Assembly: GCF_007754155.1 (NCBI RefSeq)
Contig: NZ_CP037423.1
Span: forward strand, 3,286,001 to 3,350,000
Direction of reading: 5' to 3'
Source of the DNA: Stieleria neptunia
Lineage (GTDB): Bacteria; Planctomycetota; Planctomycetia; Pirellulales; Pirellulaceae
Length of the DNA stretch: 64,000 nt
Shown: piece by piece, positions 37,495 through 47,300 of the stretch
Layout of the letters: each line of letters opens with the position of its first letter
How positions within the stretch are numbered: the stretch's first letter is position 1
Position numbers and translations under genes: made by a program
The notes under the pieces: generated by a model
Database searches by the model: none
What the model saw: only the letters and a program-made list of their open reading frames with translations
What the model was told of the DNA's origin: nothing

Positions 37495-38463
37495 TCACTC
37501 GGCCCGCAACACCGTCGAATCGGCGTGGACGGCGATCGAGCATTCGGGCATCGCCGCGGGCAACAACAGGGACTGTCCCCGCCGTAGCTGGATCGATGCG
37601 TCATCGGTCGTCAACGTCGCGGTTCCGATCGGGACGGTCAGGATGTGAAACCGTCCGTCACCGCCGACGACCCCGCTGCCGTTTTCCAGCGACGAGAGCA
37701 CGAACTTGTCACAGGCGACCAGTTGTTGCCAACCGGAGGCCGACGGGTCGCTCTGGAGTGCTTCGACGGGACCGGATTCGTAATCGGTGACCGCCAGCGA
37801 TTGCTCGATGTGCAATGGCCGCGGGTTTCCGTCGGCGCCGACCCGGTTCCAGTCGAACAGTCGGAACGTCGTGTCGCTGGATTGTTGGATTTCCGCGATC
37901 ACCAAACCGGCGCCCAGGGCGTGGACGGTCCCCGCCGGAATGAACACGCAATCACCGCGTGAAGGATGAAAGGAGTGCAGCACGCGGTCGGTTTCGCCGG
38001 CGGCCATCGCGGCGGCCAGGGCGTCGCGATCGACACCCGATTTCAGGCCCGCATAGATCAGGCTTTCGGGTTCGGCATCGACCACGTACCAGGCTTCGGT
38101 CTTGCCGCGGTCGGGGACCTCCATCGTCGCCCCGTAGGCGTCGTCGGGGTGGACTTGGACCGAGAGCACACGATTGCAGTCCAGGTATTTCAAGAGCAGC
38201 GGAAACTTGGCTTCCTTGGACGATGATCCCAACGTCCAGGCTGCGTCATTTTGAATCAGCCCAGAGAGGGTTTGGCCGGCCAGTGGACCGTTCTCGACCA
38301 CGCTCTGATCCTGGCCGTGATCCACGATTTCCCAGCTTTCGGCGTAGTTCTGTTCGTCGCCGATGGGTTTTCCCAGCAACTGCCCCAACTTGCAGCCTCC
38401 CCAGAGGGTTTGTTTGATCAGGGGGCGGAATTGGAGGGGATACGGAGATTCTTTCTCAAACAT
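37495..38463 (-). CDS. manA: mannose-6-phosphate isomerase, class I
   Basis: 322 residues; the ATG at 38463 has AGGAAG close upstream. Zinc-dependent cupin that interconverts fructose-6-phosphate and mannose-6-phosphate, feeding GDP-mannose and glycan synthesis. Metal ligands appear in VQVHPDDAYG, GKTEAWYVV and FIPAGTVHALGAGLVIAEIQQSSDTTFRLFDWNR. N-terminal PLQFRPLIKQTLWGGCKLGQLLG and ESWEIVDHG are typical of the bacterial short form. Divergent from tatC, 277 bp apart. Confidence 0.94.
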   Translation of the reverse strand: MFEKESPYPLQFRPLIKQTLWGGCKLGQLLGKPIGDEQNYAESWEIVDHGQDQSVVENGPLAGQTLSGLIQNDAAWTLGSSSKEAKFPLLLKYLDCNRVLSVQVHPDDAYGATMEVPDRGKTEAWYVVDAEPESLIYAGLKSGVDRDALAAAMAAGETDRVLHSFHPSRGDCVFIPAGTVHALGAGLVIAEIQQSSDTTFRLFDWNRVGADGNPRPLHIEQSLAVTDYESGPVEALQSDPSASGWQQLVACDKFVLSSLENGSGVVGGDGRFHILTVPIGTATLTTDDASIQLRRGQSLLLPAAMPECSIAVHADSTVLRAE

Positions 38464-38740
38464 AGTCTTCCTGGAGGTGACAAATGGCGGCGCAATTGGT
38501 TCAAATATACGGATGATGAATCCGCGGTCACGAAGATCTGCATGAAAGCGCCAAATGTAGCGGACAAGGACAGTCCGACTTTCCGGACGCTTTTGCTAAA
38601 CTGTTCGGCTATGGATTTCGGCCGAGCCAAGGAATTCTCTCTGATGGAATTCTTTCTGGTGGTCCGATCGCCGTCACTCGCTGTAGACGGCCGTGTCGGT
38701 CTATCGCGCTCATTCAACTTTCCTGGAACAGTGATCAATC

Positions 38741-40102
38741 GTGGACGCTACGGCTCAACGCAACCCTTCGGCCCGCTCTCCCCAAGCCACACGGCCGAAA
38801 GACGATCTTTTCGAAAATTCGACGATGACTTTCGGCGAGCACCTCGAAGAGCTTCGTCATTCTCTCGTCCGTGCCATCATCTGCCTAGGCATTGGACTGG
38901 CCGTCGGATTGACGGTCGCCAACCAAGTGGTCCGCTATGTCGCCGAACCGCTCAAGGCGGCGATCGTGGACTTCAACGCCAAGCGAAGTTTAGCAATGCT
39001 CGGCTACGAAGACTTGGACGATCCAGATGTTCAGGCCTTGTTGCCGTTGATCACCGAACGCTCGCTGAAATGGCAGGTGATCTACGAGATACCCGACGAA
39101 CTGCAAAACCTGACGCCCGAATCGATCGAACTGATTCCGGCGGCCGGCTCGAAATCCGAAGCATCGGCTGACAGGGAATCGCCCGAGCCCGAGCCCGAGC
39201 CTCCGAACACCGAACAGCCGAACGCCGAGACGCCGAACGCCGAGACGCCGAACGCCGAGACGTCGCCAGACGAGCAGCCCGACACACAGCAGCCTGGCGG
39301 TGAACCGGCAAATGCCGAGCAGTCGGCTGAGGCAGCGGCGCCCGACGAGGAACCGATCGCAGAGTCCACGCCCGCGGTCTCGATCGCCGGGGTCGGCGGT
39401 CCGGTCGCTGCGACTCCCGGGGCACGCGTCAAACCGCGTGAGATCGCGGACATCTTGCGTGCCCTTCCCGCGGCGTCGGATCTGCGACCCAAAGTCCAAT
39501 TCATCCGCGACACCAAGGGGCTCAGCACGTTCAAGGTCGAAGAGTCGTTCATGATTTGGGTCAAGGCGGGATTGATCGTCGGTGCGGTGCTGTCTTCGCC
39601 GGGCGTGTTTTATTTCCTTTGGCAATTCGTCGCCGCCGGACTGCATCAACACGAACGCAAGTACGTCTATGTGTATTTACCGGTCAGTGTGACGCTGTTC
39701 GTTTCCGGCGTGGTGCTGGCATTCTTTCTGGTGCTGCACTACGTCTTGAACTTCCTGCTCGCGTTCAACGGCAGCATGGATGTGGAAGTCGAGCCTCGGC
39801 TGACCTATTACATCAATTTTGTGCTGTTGTTGCCGCTGGGTTTCGGACTGGCGTTTCAGTTGCCACTGGTGATGTTGTTCTTGCAACGCATCGGGCTGAT
39901 CGAAACCGAGATGTATGTCGGCAGTTGGCGGGTGGCGATCTTGGTGATTTTCGTCTTGTCGATGCTGCTGACGCCCGCCGACGTGACCAGCATGGTCGCC
40001 CTGGCGGTTCCCCTGATGTTCCTGTACTTCCTGGGGATCGGGATGTGTCACTTCATCCCACGCGGTCCGGGCTTGGGAAGCGGCGCGTACGATCCGGCGT
40101 AG
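38741..40102 (+). CDS. tatC: Sec-independent protein translocase TatC with long acidic insert
   Basis: 453 residues (typically about 250), GTG start; ATG at 38825 (MTFGEHLEELRHSLVRAI) is an alternative that begins at the conserved TatC motif. Six membrane helices: TM1 about 41-65, TM2 about 271-300 after FKVEESFMIWVKAG (conserved FxxxxK region), then KYVYVYLPVSVTLFVSGVVLAFFLVLHYVLNFLL, INFVLLLPLGFGLAFQLPLVMLFLQRIGLI and ILVIFVLSMLLTPADVTSMVALAVPLMFLYFLGI. Between TM1 and TM2, in the first periplasmic loop, about 130-235 is an insert rich in Glu/Pro/Ala with PNAET repeats. TatC recognises twin-arginine signals such as that on the DUF1501 protein in this window. Confidence 0.94.
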   Translation: MDATAQRNPSARSPQATRPKDDLFENSTMTFGEHLEELRHSLVRAIICLGIGLAVGLTVANQVVRYVAEPLKAAIVDFNAKRSLAMLGYEDLDDPDVQALLPLITERSLKWQVIYEIPDELQNLTPESIELIPAAGSKSEASADRESPEPEPEPPNTEQPNAETPNAETPNAETSPDEQPDTQQPGGEPANAEQSAEAAAPDEEPIAESTPAVSIAGVGGPVAATPGARVKPREIADILRALPAASDLRPKVQFIRDTKGLSTFKVEESFMIWVKAGLIVGAVLSSPGVFYFLWQFVAAGLHQHERKYVYVYLPVSVTLFVSGVVLAFFLVLHYVLNFLLAFNGSMDVEVEPRLTYYINFVLLLPLGFGLAFQLPLVMLFLQRIGLIETEMYVGSWRVAILVIFVLSMLLTPADVTSMVALAVPLMFLYFLGIGMCHFIPRGPGLGSGAYDPA

Positions 40103-40164
40103 GAGCATCCTTGCCCCGGGCCGAACAGAGTCCGAGCGCATCGAACGCTCGTTTAGAAATTGAT

Positions 40165-41847
40165 TCAGGCCAAGCGACTGCTGAGCAGTTGCGTCAACAG
40201 TTCTTCGCCGAGGGGTGAGTCACCGCCGAAAATGGTGTCGTCACCGCTTTCACCGAAGATCCAGTCGTTGCCGGTACCACCGAAGATGATGTCGTTATCG
40301 GTTTCGTCACCGGCACCGCCGTCGGCGTCTTCTGCGGCGACGTCCGAGGATTCATCCGTTTCTTCGGCCACCGGATCGACGGAATCGCTGTCTTCGGAAT
40401 CGCTGTCTTCGGCAACGGGCTGGGGATCGATGATGTCAGACTGCGACTCGGGAGCATCCGAAGGATCGCCGCCGACTTCGCCAGTCACTTCACCATCGAC
40501 TTCGCCAGTCACTTCACCATCGACTTCGCCAGTCACTTCACCGGTGACTTCGCCGCTGACTTCGCCATCGACTTCACCAGTCACTTCGCCGCTGACTTCG
40601 CCATCCACGTCACCGGTGACTTCGCCATCGACTTCGTCGGTCGGATCGACGACTTCATCGACGGGGTCACCGGTGGCTTCATCGGTCGGGTCGACAGTGA
40701 CTTCATCGACGGGTTCACCGCTGACTTCATCTGTCGGGTCGACAGTGACTTCATCGACGGGTTCACCGGTGGCTTCATCGGTCGGGTCGACGACGACTTC
40801 ATCAACGGGTTCACCGCTGGCTTCGTCGGTCGGATCGACGACAACTTCATCGACGGGTTCACCGCTGGCTTCATCGGTCGGATCGACGACGACTTCATCG
40901 ACGGGTTCACCGCTGGCTTCATCGGTCGGGTCAACGACGACTTCATCAACGGGTTCACCGGTGGCTTCATCGGTCGGGTCAACGACGACTTCATCAACGG
41001 GTTCGCCGGTCACTTCATCAACGGGTTCGCCGGTCACTTCATCGGTCGAGTCGACGACGACTTCATCGACGGGTTCACCGCTGACTTCATCAACGGGCTC
41101 TCCGCTGACTTCGCCGACAGGCTCGATCGCGTCATCGCTTGTGTCTCCGTCTTCGCTATCGGGCTGACCGAGAATTCCGACGGTGTCCTCAGGATTCAGA
41201 TCGGCGGTGGTTTCGGAATCGGATTCCGCGGCCGGTTCGTCATCGCAGTCTTGAGTTTCCGTGTCATCGCTGGTCAACAGATCGCCCAGCGGGGTGTCAT
41301 CGACATCGGAGCTTTGATCATCGGAGTCTTCGGCCAACGGCGCATCGGACGTCTCGTCGACAATCGTGTCCTCTTCCACGACCGTGTCAGACGGCGTGTC
41401 GGACGGTGCGTCGCCGGTCGAGTCGATGATCACGTTGTCGCCGGGACCGCCCAAGATCACGTCGTCGCCACCGCCGCCGAGCACGACGTCGGCACCCGCA
41501 CCGGCGACCAGAATGTCGCGACCCGCACCGCCCAGGACGACATCATTGCCGCCGCCGGCTCGCATGATGGAATCGATTGACGTATCGTTGACCAACAGGT
41601 CATCGCCGCCCAAGGCTTCGAAGATGATGCCATCGATCAGTTCCGCGTCAAAACTCTGCTCCATCGACGCGACTTCGCCGTCGGCGTCTTGGGTTTGCAG
41701 TTTAACGACGATAGAGTTTTCCACCGTGTAGACTTCCGCGATGTCATTGCCGCCGGTGCCTTCGATAGACAACGTCGTATCCACAACGCCGATATCAGCA
41801 GCCAACAGCTTTCGGCTTTCCAAAGCCTGTACACTCAAACGTTTCAT
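40165..41847 (-). CDS. exported RTX-like protein with 16-residue acidic repeats
   Basis: 560 residues. The N-terminus MKRLSVQALESRKLLAAD carries the planctomycete LESRxLLA motif seen on large exported proteins. RTX-type calcium-binding nonapeptides appear at about 95-140 (GGGNDVVLGGAGRDILV, GGGGDDVILGGPGDN) and again at about 520-550 (NDIIFGGTGNDWIFGESGDD). Between them is a highly acidic repeat region: about 20 units of GEPVDEV and DPTDEASGEPVDEVVV (16 residues, 48 bp), then shorter (D)GEVTGEV units. The repeats vary between Ser/Thr/Ala only, which suggests recent expansion. Likely a secreted or surface protein binding calcium; no enzymatic domain. Confidence 0.88.
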   Translation of the reverse strand: MKRLSVQALESRKLLAADIGVVDTTLSIEGTGGNDIAEVYTVENSIVVKLQTQDADGEVASMEQSFDAELIDGIIFEALGGDDLLVNDTSIDSIMRAGGGNDVVLGGAGRDILVAGAGADVVLGGGGDDVILGGPGDNVIIDSTGDAPSDTPSDTVVEEDTIVDETSDAPLAEDSDDQSSDVDDTPLGDLLTSDDTETQDCDDEPAAESDSETTADLNPEDTVGILGQPDSEDGDTSDDAIEPVGEVSGEPVDEVSGEPVDEVVVDSTDEVTGEPVDEVTGEPVDEVVVDPTDEATGEPVDEVVVDPTDEASGEPVDEVVVDPTDEASGEPVDEVVVDPTDEASGEPVDEVVVDPTDEATGEPVDEVTVDPTDEVSGEPVDEVTVDPTDEATGDPVDEVVDPTDEVDGEVTGDVDGEVSGEVTGEVDGEVSGEVTGEVTGEVDGEVTGEVDGEVTGEVGGDPSDAPESQSDIIDPQPVAEDSDSEDSDSVDPVAEETDESSDVAAEDADGGAGDETDNDIIFGGTGNDWIFGESGDDTIFGGDSPLGEELLTQLLSSRLA

Positions 41848-42309
41848 ACCTTCTTATCCTTCGATCAAGGTGTGATGGATTGAAACGCGGCCTGCCCATG
41901 CAGTGCGATCGCGTTTCAATCGTCCGCCCGCCGGGAATCGTGATGGATTCAAATGCCGGCGAGCATTGAAACGGCGAGGGATGCATCGACCGGACCAATC
42001 ACGGCCACGAAAAACGTGCGGGGCAAGAAATCACCGTGAATTGCCGGGTGAAAATTCGATGGCAGTGATCAAACGCCAACCGGCAGAAACGCCTGACGCG
42101 TAGAACGATTTTCAAACCCGCCTGTAAAAAGTTCCGTCGAGGGGAAAATCGTGGTGGGGAATCACGTCAACAGAAAGACAGCTGCGAAAGAATATTCCGC
42201 AGCATTTGCTCATTTCCTTCTGCCCGAGAACCCTCCCCTCGCTGCGCTCGACCCTCCCGCACACGGGAGGGTTACGTCAGATACTTCCCTTGTTCCCGGG
42301 CTCCGCCGG
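41848..42309. other. long gene-free region, left part
   Basis: 41848-42228 shows no gene or known repeat; it must include the promoter of the RTX gene. R4 lies at 42229-42273 (CCTCCCCTCGCTGCGCTCGA, then CCCTCCCGCACACGGGAGGG) and a fragment of R3 (TTCCCGGGCTCCGCCGG) at 42291-42309, which is broken by the next element. Confidence 0.7.
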
Positions 42310-42562
42310 ACGCCGTGAACGATTTTTTTTCTGGTCTTGACGAGGTTTTAGCGGCAGGGCGCAAGCGGGCTGTCGGTTTAGTGAGTGAGCCGCGACGCGT
42401 AAGCGGCCGGGCATCCAGGCGCCCGCCCGAGGCCTGACGGCCAGCGGCTCACCATTGGCTCGACGAATCCCACTCAATCGACAGCCCGAACTCTCCGGCT
42501 TGCGCCTTTTTGCCAACACACCGGAGGGCTCGCGCCCTGCCGCTGAAAATCGTTCACGGCGT
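42310..42562. mobile_element. R2a MITE-like element carrying a nested insertion
   Basis: Ends ACGCCGTGAACGATTTT (42310-42326) and AAAATCGTTCACGGCGT (42546-42562) are exact inverted repeats. The element is 253 bp long; without the nested part (about 121 bp at 42367-42487) it would be about 132 bp, the size of the copy at 34360-34489. The halves GCGGCAGGGCGCAAGC and CTCTCCGGCTTGCG...CGGAGGGCTCGCGCCCTGCC correspond to that copy. It itself sits inside an R3 repeat, so three elements are nested. Confidence 0.85.
42367..42487. mobile_element. nested structured element with GGGCTGTCG/CGACAGCCC ends, about 121 bp
   Basis: Begins GGGCTGTCGGTTTAGTGAG and ends CACTCAATCGACAGCCC. Inside is a larger hairpin: GTGAGCCGCGACGCGTAAGC and CCGGGCATCCAGGCGCCCG with GGCCTGACGGCCAGCGGCTCAC on the other side. 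It has no coding capacity. It interrupts the R2a element at the position between GCGCAAGC and the CTCCGG block; the exact borders are uncertain by a few bases. It has not been seen elsewhere in this window. Confidence 0.75.
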
Positions 42563-42815
42563 AGGGCTCCGCCTGGGAATACCACGTCTTGCAGGCTCCG
42601 ACCTCCTTCTGCCGGCCAGCGGCGTGTGGCGGAGCCACACCGACCGTGCGTTCCAAGGCGGAGCCCTGGAACGAGTTGAAAGCCCTGGAACGAGTTGAAA
42701 GCCCTGGAACGAGTTAAATGAAACCCACGGATAGCAGCGCGGACCCACGGATCCCAGGCTGCTCTCCATCGGTGGGTTCAGCTCAGCCTGGCCTCAGCGG
42801 ACCTGGGTGACACCC
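42563..42815. repeat. gene-free region, right part: R3 fragments
   Basis: R3 sequence resumes after the nested elements (GGGCTCCGCCTGGGAATACC, then GGCCAGCGGCGTGTGGCGGAGCC, TGCGTTCCAAGGCGGAGCCC). A 19-bp unit GAAAGCCCTGGAACGAGTT follows, repeated about two and a half times at 42663-42718. From 42719 to 42815 are CCCACGGAT words (twice) and the 3' end of the DUF1501 gene. No gene is seen. Confidence 0.7.
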
Positions 42816-44285
42816 CTAACTCAACAACGCCGTCAACGCTTGTGCCTTGACCAACTCTCGCGGCTGGTTCAGGTGGTTGTAGACGATGGTTTCGGGATGG
42901 ATGCCAAAACTGTGATAGATCGTCGCCAACAACTCGGCCGGATGGACGGGGTTTTCCAGCGGGGCCGATGCGGTTTTGTCGCTCTTGCCGTGCACGTAAC
43001 CGCGTTTGGTTCCGGCGCCTGCCATCACGGCCGTGTAACAGTACGGCCAGTGGTCGCGTCCGTCGTCGGAGTTGTTGTTGCCACTGGTGCTGACGCCACG
43101 TTGTGGGCTGCGGCCGAATTCACCGACGGCGACGACCAGCGTGTCTTCCAACATGCCGCGGTCATCCAGGTCTTCGATCAGCGTCGACAGTCCCGCGTCC
43201 AGCATCGGCGCCGATTGTTCCTTCATCCGCTTACTCAATCCGCTGTGATGGTCCCACGAGTGGTTGTCGCTGTTGGCGACCTTGGGCCAAATGACTTCGA
43301 CGACACGGGTGCCGGCGTCGACCAGACGTCGCGCGAGCAAGCAACTTTGGCCGAAGGTGTTGCGGCCATACTTGTCGCGCAAATCATCCGGTTCGCTGGC
43401 CAAGTCAAACGCCTCGCGAGCCCGGCCCGAAACGATCAGCGACAACGCGCGATCGTAGTACTCATCCAGCTCAAAACTCTCGACGGCCTTGTTGATCTCG
43501 GGCATCTGTGCGTTGAGCAGATTTCGCAACTGGGCCCGTCGCTTCAGCCGCACGCTGAACACTTCCGGACGCAATTTCAGGTCGTCGATCTTGATGCGGT
43601 TCATCTTGCTCATGTCCAGATCATCGCCATCTGGATAGAGCGTGTAGGGGTCATAGGACTTGCCCAAGAAACCGGCCGTCCCGCCCTTGCCGACGACGTT
43701 GGATTCTTGCAAGGGCCGCGGCAACATGACGAAGGGCAGCATCGGTTCATCCACCGGCTGCATCTTGACAATGTTGCTGCCGAAATTCGGGAAATCTTTC
43801 GGCGAGGGTGGTTCCAGTTGTCCCGACGGACTGACCTTGTCGGTCGTGTAGCCCGTCATCATCTGATAGATCGCCGCGGTGTGATTGAACAGACCGTTGG
43901 GTGTGTAGGACATCGATCGAATCATGGTGAAACGATCATTCAATTGGCTCAACTGCGGCAGGTTCTCGGTGAACTTGATGCCCGGGATTTTGGTGCTGAT
44001 CGGGCTGAACTGACTTTTGACGTTGTCGGGAACGTTTTCCTTGGGATCCCAAAGGTCCAAGTGACTGGGACCGCCTTGCAGATACACCATGATGATGCTC
44101 TTGGCTTTGCCCCAACCGGGACCGCCACCGAGCACCTCACCGGCCGAGGCGTTTTGAAGTTGCATCAATTGGGGCAGCGACAACCCCAGCATCCCGCACC
44201 CGCCGACACGCAAGAACGTGCGGCGTGACGGAGCCAGGTGGGGATCGCAAAGGTCTTTGGCGGCGAAGCCTTTGAACGAAAGCAT
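42816..44285 (-). CDS. DUF1501 domain protein with Tat signal
   Basis: 489 residues. The N-terminus has a twin-arginine signal ([21 protein letters not shown]), predicting folded export by the Tat system, whose TatC is encoded 4 kb away. The body is DUF1501, related to the alkaline-phosphatase/sulfatase fold: [108 protein letters not shown], and [31 protein letters not shown]1501 genes are almost always next to DUF1549/DUF1553 genes in planctomycetes, as here (25 bp after the upstream stop). The joint role is unknown. Confidence 0.95.
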   Translation of the reverse strand: MLSFKGFAAKDLCDPHLAPSRRTFLRVGGCGMLGLSLPQLMQLQNASAGEVLGGGPGWGKAKSIIMVYLQGGPSHLDLWDPKENVPDNVKSQFSPISTKIPGIKFTENLPQLSQLNDRFTMIRSMSYTPNGLFNHTAAIYQMMTGYTTDKVSPSGQLEPPSPKDFPNFGSNIVKMQPVDEPMLPFVMLPRPLQESNVVGKGGTAGFLGKSYDPYTLYPDGDDLDMSKMNRIKIDDLKLRPEVFSVRLKRRAQLRNLLNAQMPEINKAVESFELDEYYDRALSLIVSGRAREAFDLASEPDDLRDKYGRNTFGQSCLLARRLVDAGTRVVEVIWPKVANSDNHSWDHHSGLSKRMKEQSAPMLDAGLSTLIEDLDDRGMLEDTLVVAVGEFGRSPQRGVSTSGNNNSDDGRDHWPYCYTAVMAGAGTKRGYVHGKSDKTASAPLENPVHPAELLATIYHSFGIHPETIVYNHLNQPRELVKAQALTALLS

Positions 44286-44310
44286 GGTTGGGTTCTCCGA
44301 AGGGATGTTT

Positions 44311-47300
44311 CTAGTGGTTGAACAAAAAGGCGGGGCTGTTGATCAGTGCCCACGTCAGGTCTTCTGCCGCGGTCAAACGCAATCGTTCGACTTGCTGTTT
44401 ACTTTGCGCGACGTCATTTCGCAGCCGAATGATTCGGGCGTCATCGGGCGTTGCGACGGACAAGGCGTCGCGACGTTGCTCCAACCGAACCGTTTCGGCG
44501 TCGCGAGGGACCGCCTTGCGGGCTTCGGCCAATGCGGTTTCGGCCTTGGCTCGGTCCGGGTCGGTTTTGCCGACGTAATCGATGAGCTTTTGTTTCGCCG
44601 CGTCGTCACGATCGGCGTCCGGTGTCGCGACGATGGCGCGAAACGTTTCGGGCAGGTCCAGTGGAATCTCGCCCGCGTCGGTCGTCGCGCTGATGCGGAA
44701 CTTGCCCAACTGGTGTTCGGCGGCATTATGAAACTGGTGGATCTGGAACTGCAGCACACAGCCGTCGGGGTTTTCGATCGCTTGCTTCAGCTTGAACGTG
44801 GCCCAGTGGTCGGCACCGGTCGCGCCGGCCACCGCCCAGCCGCCTTGCCCGCGTTTGTTGCCGTCAAAGGTCGCTTCGATCGTGAAGTTCGGTTGCAAGA
44901 AATCAGCCTTGCCGCTTGCAATCGTTACATCCGCAAAGGTTTTGGGATCGGACTTGGAAGCGACTTTGATTTCGAATTCGGTGATCACAAAGTTTCCGTT
45001 GGGCGGTAGGCCGGGGCCGTTGCTGGGCAACGACGGATCGGAGAGGGCTTCCAGGCGGAATCCGGTGATGTTTTTCAGCGACGTCGGATACTCGATCGTG
45101 TAGACGGCCTTGCCGGTTTGACCGCTGGCGGTGATCGAACGGTCGTCCGCAGCAACCAGCTTGGCTTTGTTGGTCGAGACCGCTTTGGATGGTCGAAGCG
45201 GATGCCATTCGACTGCCGCGGCGTGTTCGGTTTCCCACTGTTTCACTTTTTCGGCCAACTGTTTGTTGACGTCTTCGAGCGCCTTGGTGGCCTTTTCGAT
45301 TCGTGCCTCACGTTCTTTGGCCAGCCGTTCTTGTTCCGGTTTGGCGGCTTCGATCCGTGCGGCGAGTTGGGCTTTCGTCTCGGCAAGTTTGGCTTCGCGG
45401 ATCTGCTCCAATTCCTGCTTCCGCTCGGCCCACTCGATTTCTTTGGCGGCCAGTTCTTTCTCGAGCAACTCGTGGTCGATTTTGATCTGTTGTTTGATTT
45501 GATCGAACGCCGCCAATTCGGTTTCGCTTGGCGGTCGACCGATCGAGCGGAGGAAAATCTCGGCGGCCAGATCGCGGTCGTCCGGGTTTTCTTGGACGAT
45601 GCGTTCCAGTTCGTTCTTGGGATCGGCGATGGCGGTCGCCACCGTGGGGCCTCCGATCAAGGCCATGATCGGGCCGAGTTGCAGTTCGCTGGAGCGTTCA
45701 CATTCACAGGCGCTTTCGCGAACCGGACGTCCCAGGTTTTGCAAGAAGCCGTCATTGAGTTTGACGCCGGAATCGGTGACGGCAGCCGCACGCGTGCCTT
45801 TGGGCATTCCGGGGATGTTGCTTTCGGCACCGGTCAGCGCGTGGACGGCGTCGTAGATGACTTCGGCGGGCAGACGCCGCGGCATCGCACGCGCGTAGTT
45901 CAACGTGTCGTCTTCATTGAGCGGGTTGGTCGCGACGCTCAACTGATACGTGCGGCTGTTGCAGATTTGCCGCAACATGGCGCGGACATCAAACCCCGAG
46001 GCGACAAACTGGTCGGTCAGATGATTGAGCAACTCGGGGTTGGTCGGCGGGTTGCCGGCACGGATGTCATCGATCGGCTCGATCAATCCGACGCCCAACA
46101 AATAGCCCCACAAGCGATTGACGAAGCTGCGTGCGAAGTACGGGTTGTCGGCGTCGGTCATCCAGGCCGCCAACTTTTCGCGGCGGGTGCCTTGTTCGGG
46201 CATCTCGCAGGGGACGTCATAAGGGAAGCTCGGCGGCGCGACGTCGCCGGTGCGTGCGTGAATGACTTCGCCCTGTTTCTTGTCGACCACCTTTTCGTAC
46301 AGCGGTTTGGCGCCCTCGACGGCGGTTCCCCCAATCTTTTTCCCACCGGAGGCGGGATCGTTTTCCAGGGCGACTTGGCCAAAGAACGCCGCCATCTCGT
46401 AGTATTGGTCTTGAGTCCAACGCTCGAACGGGTGATCGTGGCACTTGTTGCAATTGAATCGAATGCCCAAGAACAAGTGCGTGGTGTTTTCCATCGTGTT
46501 TTCGGGATCACGCAGCACTTTGAAGTAGCTGGCCGCCGGGTTGTCTTTGTTCGAACCCGTGGCGGTCAAGATCTGTCGGGCGAACTGGTCGTAGGGACGG
46601 TTCTCCACGACGGCGTTGCGTATCCAATCGCGAAACGCCTTGCTGCCTTCGACGCCCAGAAACTTTCGATTGACCTGCAGCAGGTCGGCCCACTTGTTGG
46701 TCCAGTAGTCGACGTAGCCTTCGCTGCCGAGCAGTTGATCGATCTTGCGGGCACGTTTCTCTTGCGTCGGCGTGTCGTCGGTCAGGAATTCACGGACTTG
46801 TTCGCTGGACGGCGGCAATCCGGTCAAATCCAAGGTCACGCGTCGCAGGAACGCGGCGTCGTCGCACAATCCACTGGGCTGGACTTTGACGCGTCGCCAT
46901 TTGGCGGCAACCAGCTCGTCGATTTTCCCCCAGGTTTGGTAGTCTTGGTCCTGGTAGTCGTCACGATTGCCCATCACGGTCAACGTCGTGGCGGCGTATT
47001 GTCCTTCGTACCGCGCCAGGATGGCCGCTTCGCCGCGACGGACGGCCGTTAACAAGCCGCCCTTGCCCGACGAGGCGACTTCGGTGTTGCCGCTTTCGAT
47101 GAACGCTTCACGCGTCACATCCCGTGTGTTGCCATCGGCGAAATGGGCGACCAGTCGGACCTGTTGCTCGGTTCCGATCGTCTGGATCACCGGGTTCTGC
47201 GGATAGATCTCCAGCTTCGTCACTCGCGGGGCGTCCAAGTTCAAACGACTGCCGTCGGCGATCCAGCGTCGCAGGATCGCGTGATAGGGATCGCCGTGAG

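Noticed and set aside
41848..42228. Hidden gene in the longest gene-free area
   Set aside because: No frame above about 65 codons with a ribosome site was found, and the composition fits leader plus spacer DNA.
45118..47052. 644-residue frame on the plus strand
   Set aside because: It lies wholly opposite the DUF1549/DUF1553 gene, has no ribosome site and no domain; typical shadow in GC-rich DNA. The same holds for 47143-49518 (+) and 42807-44228 (+).
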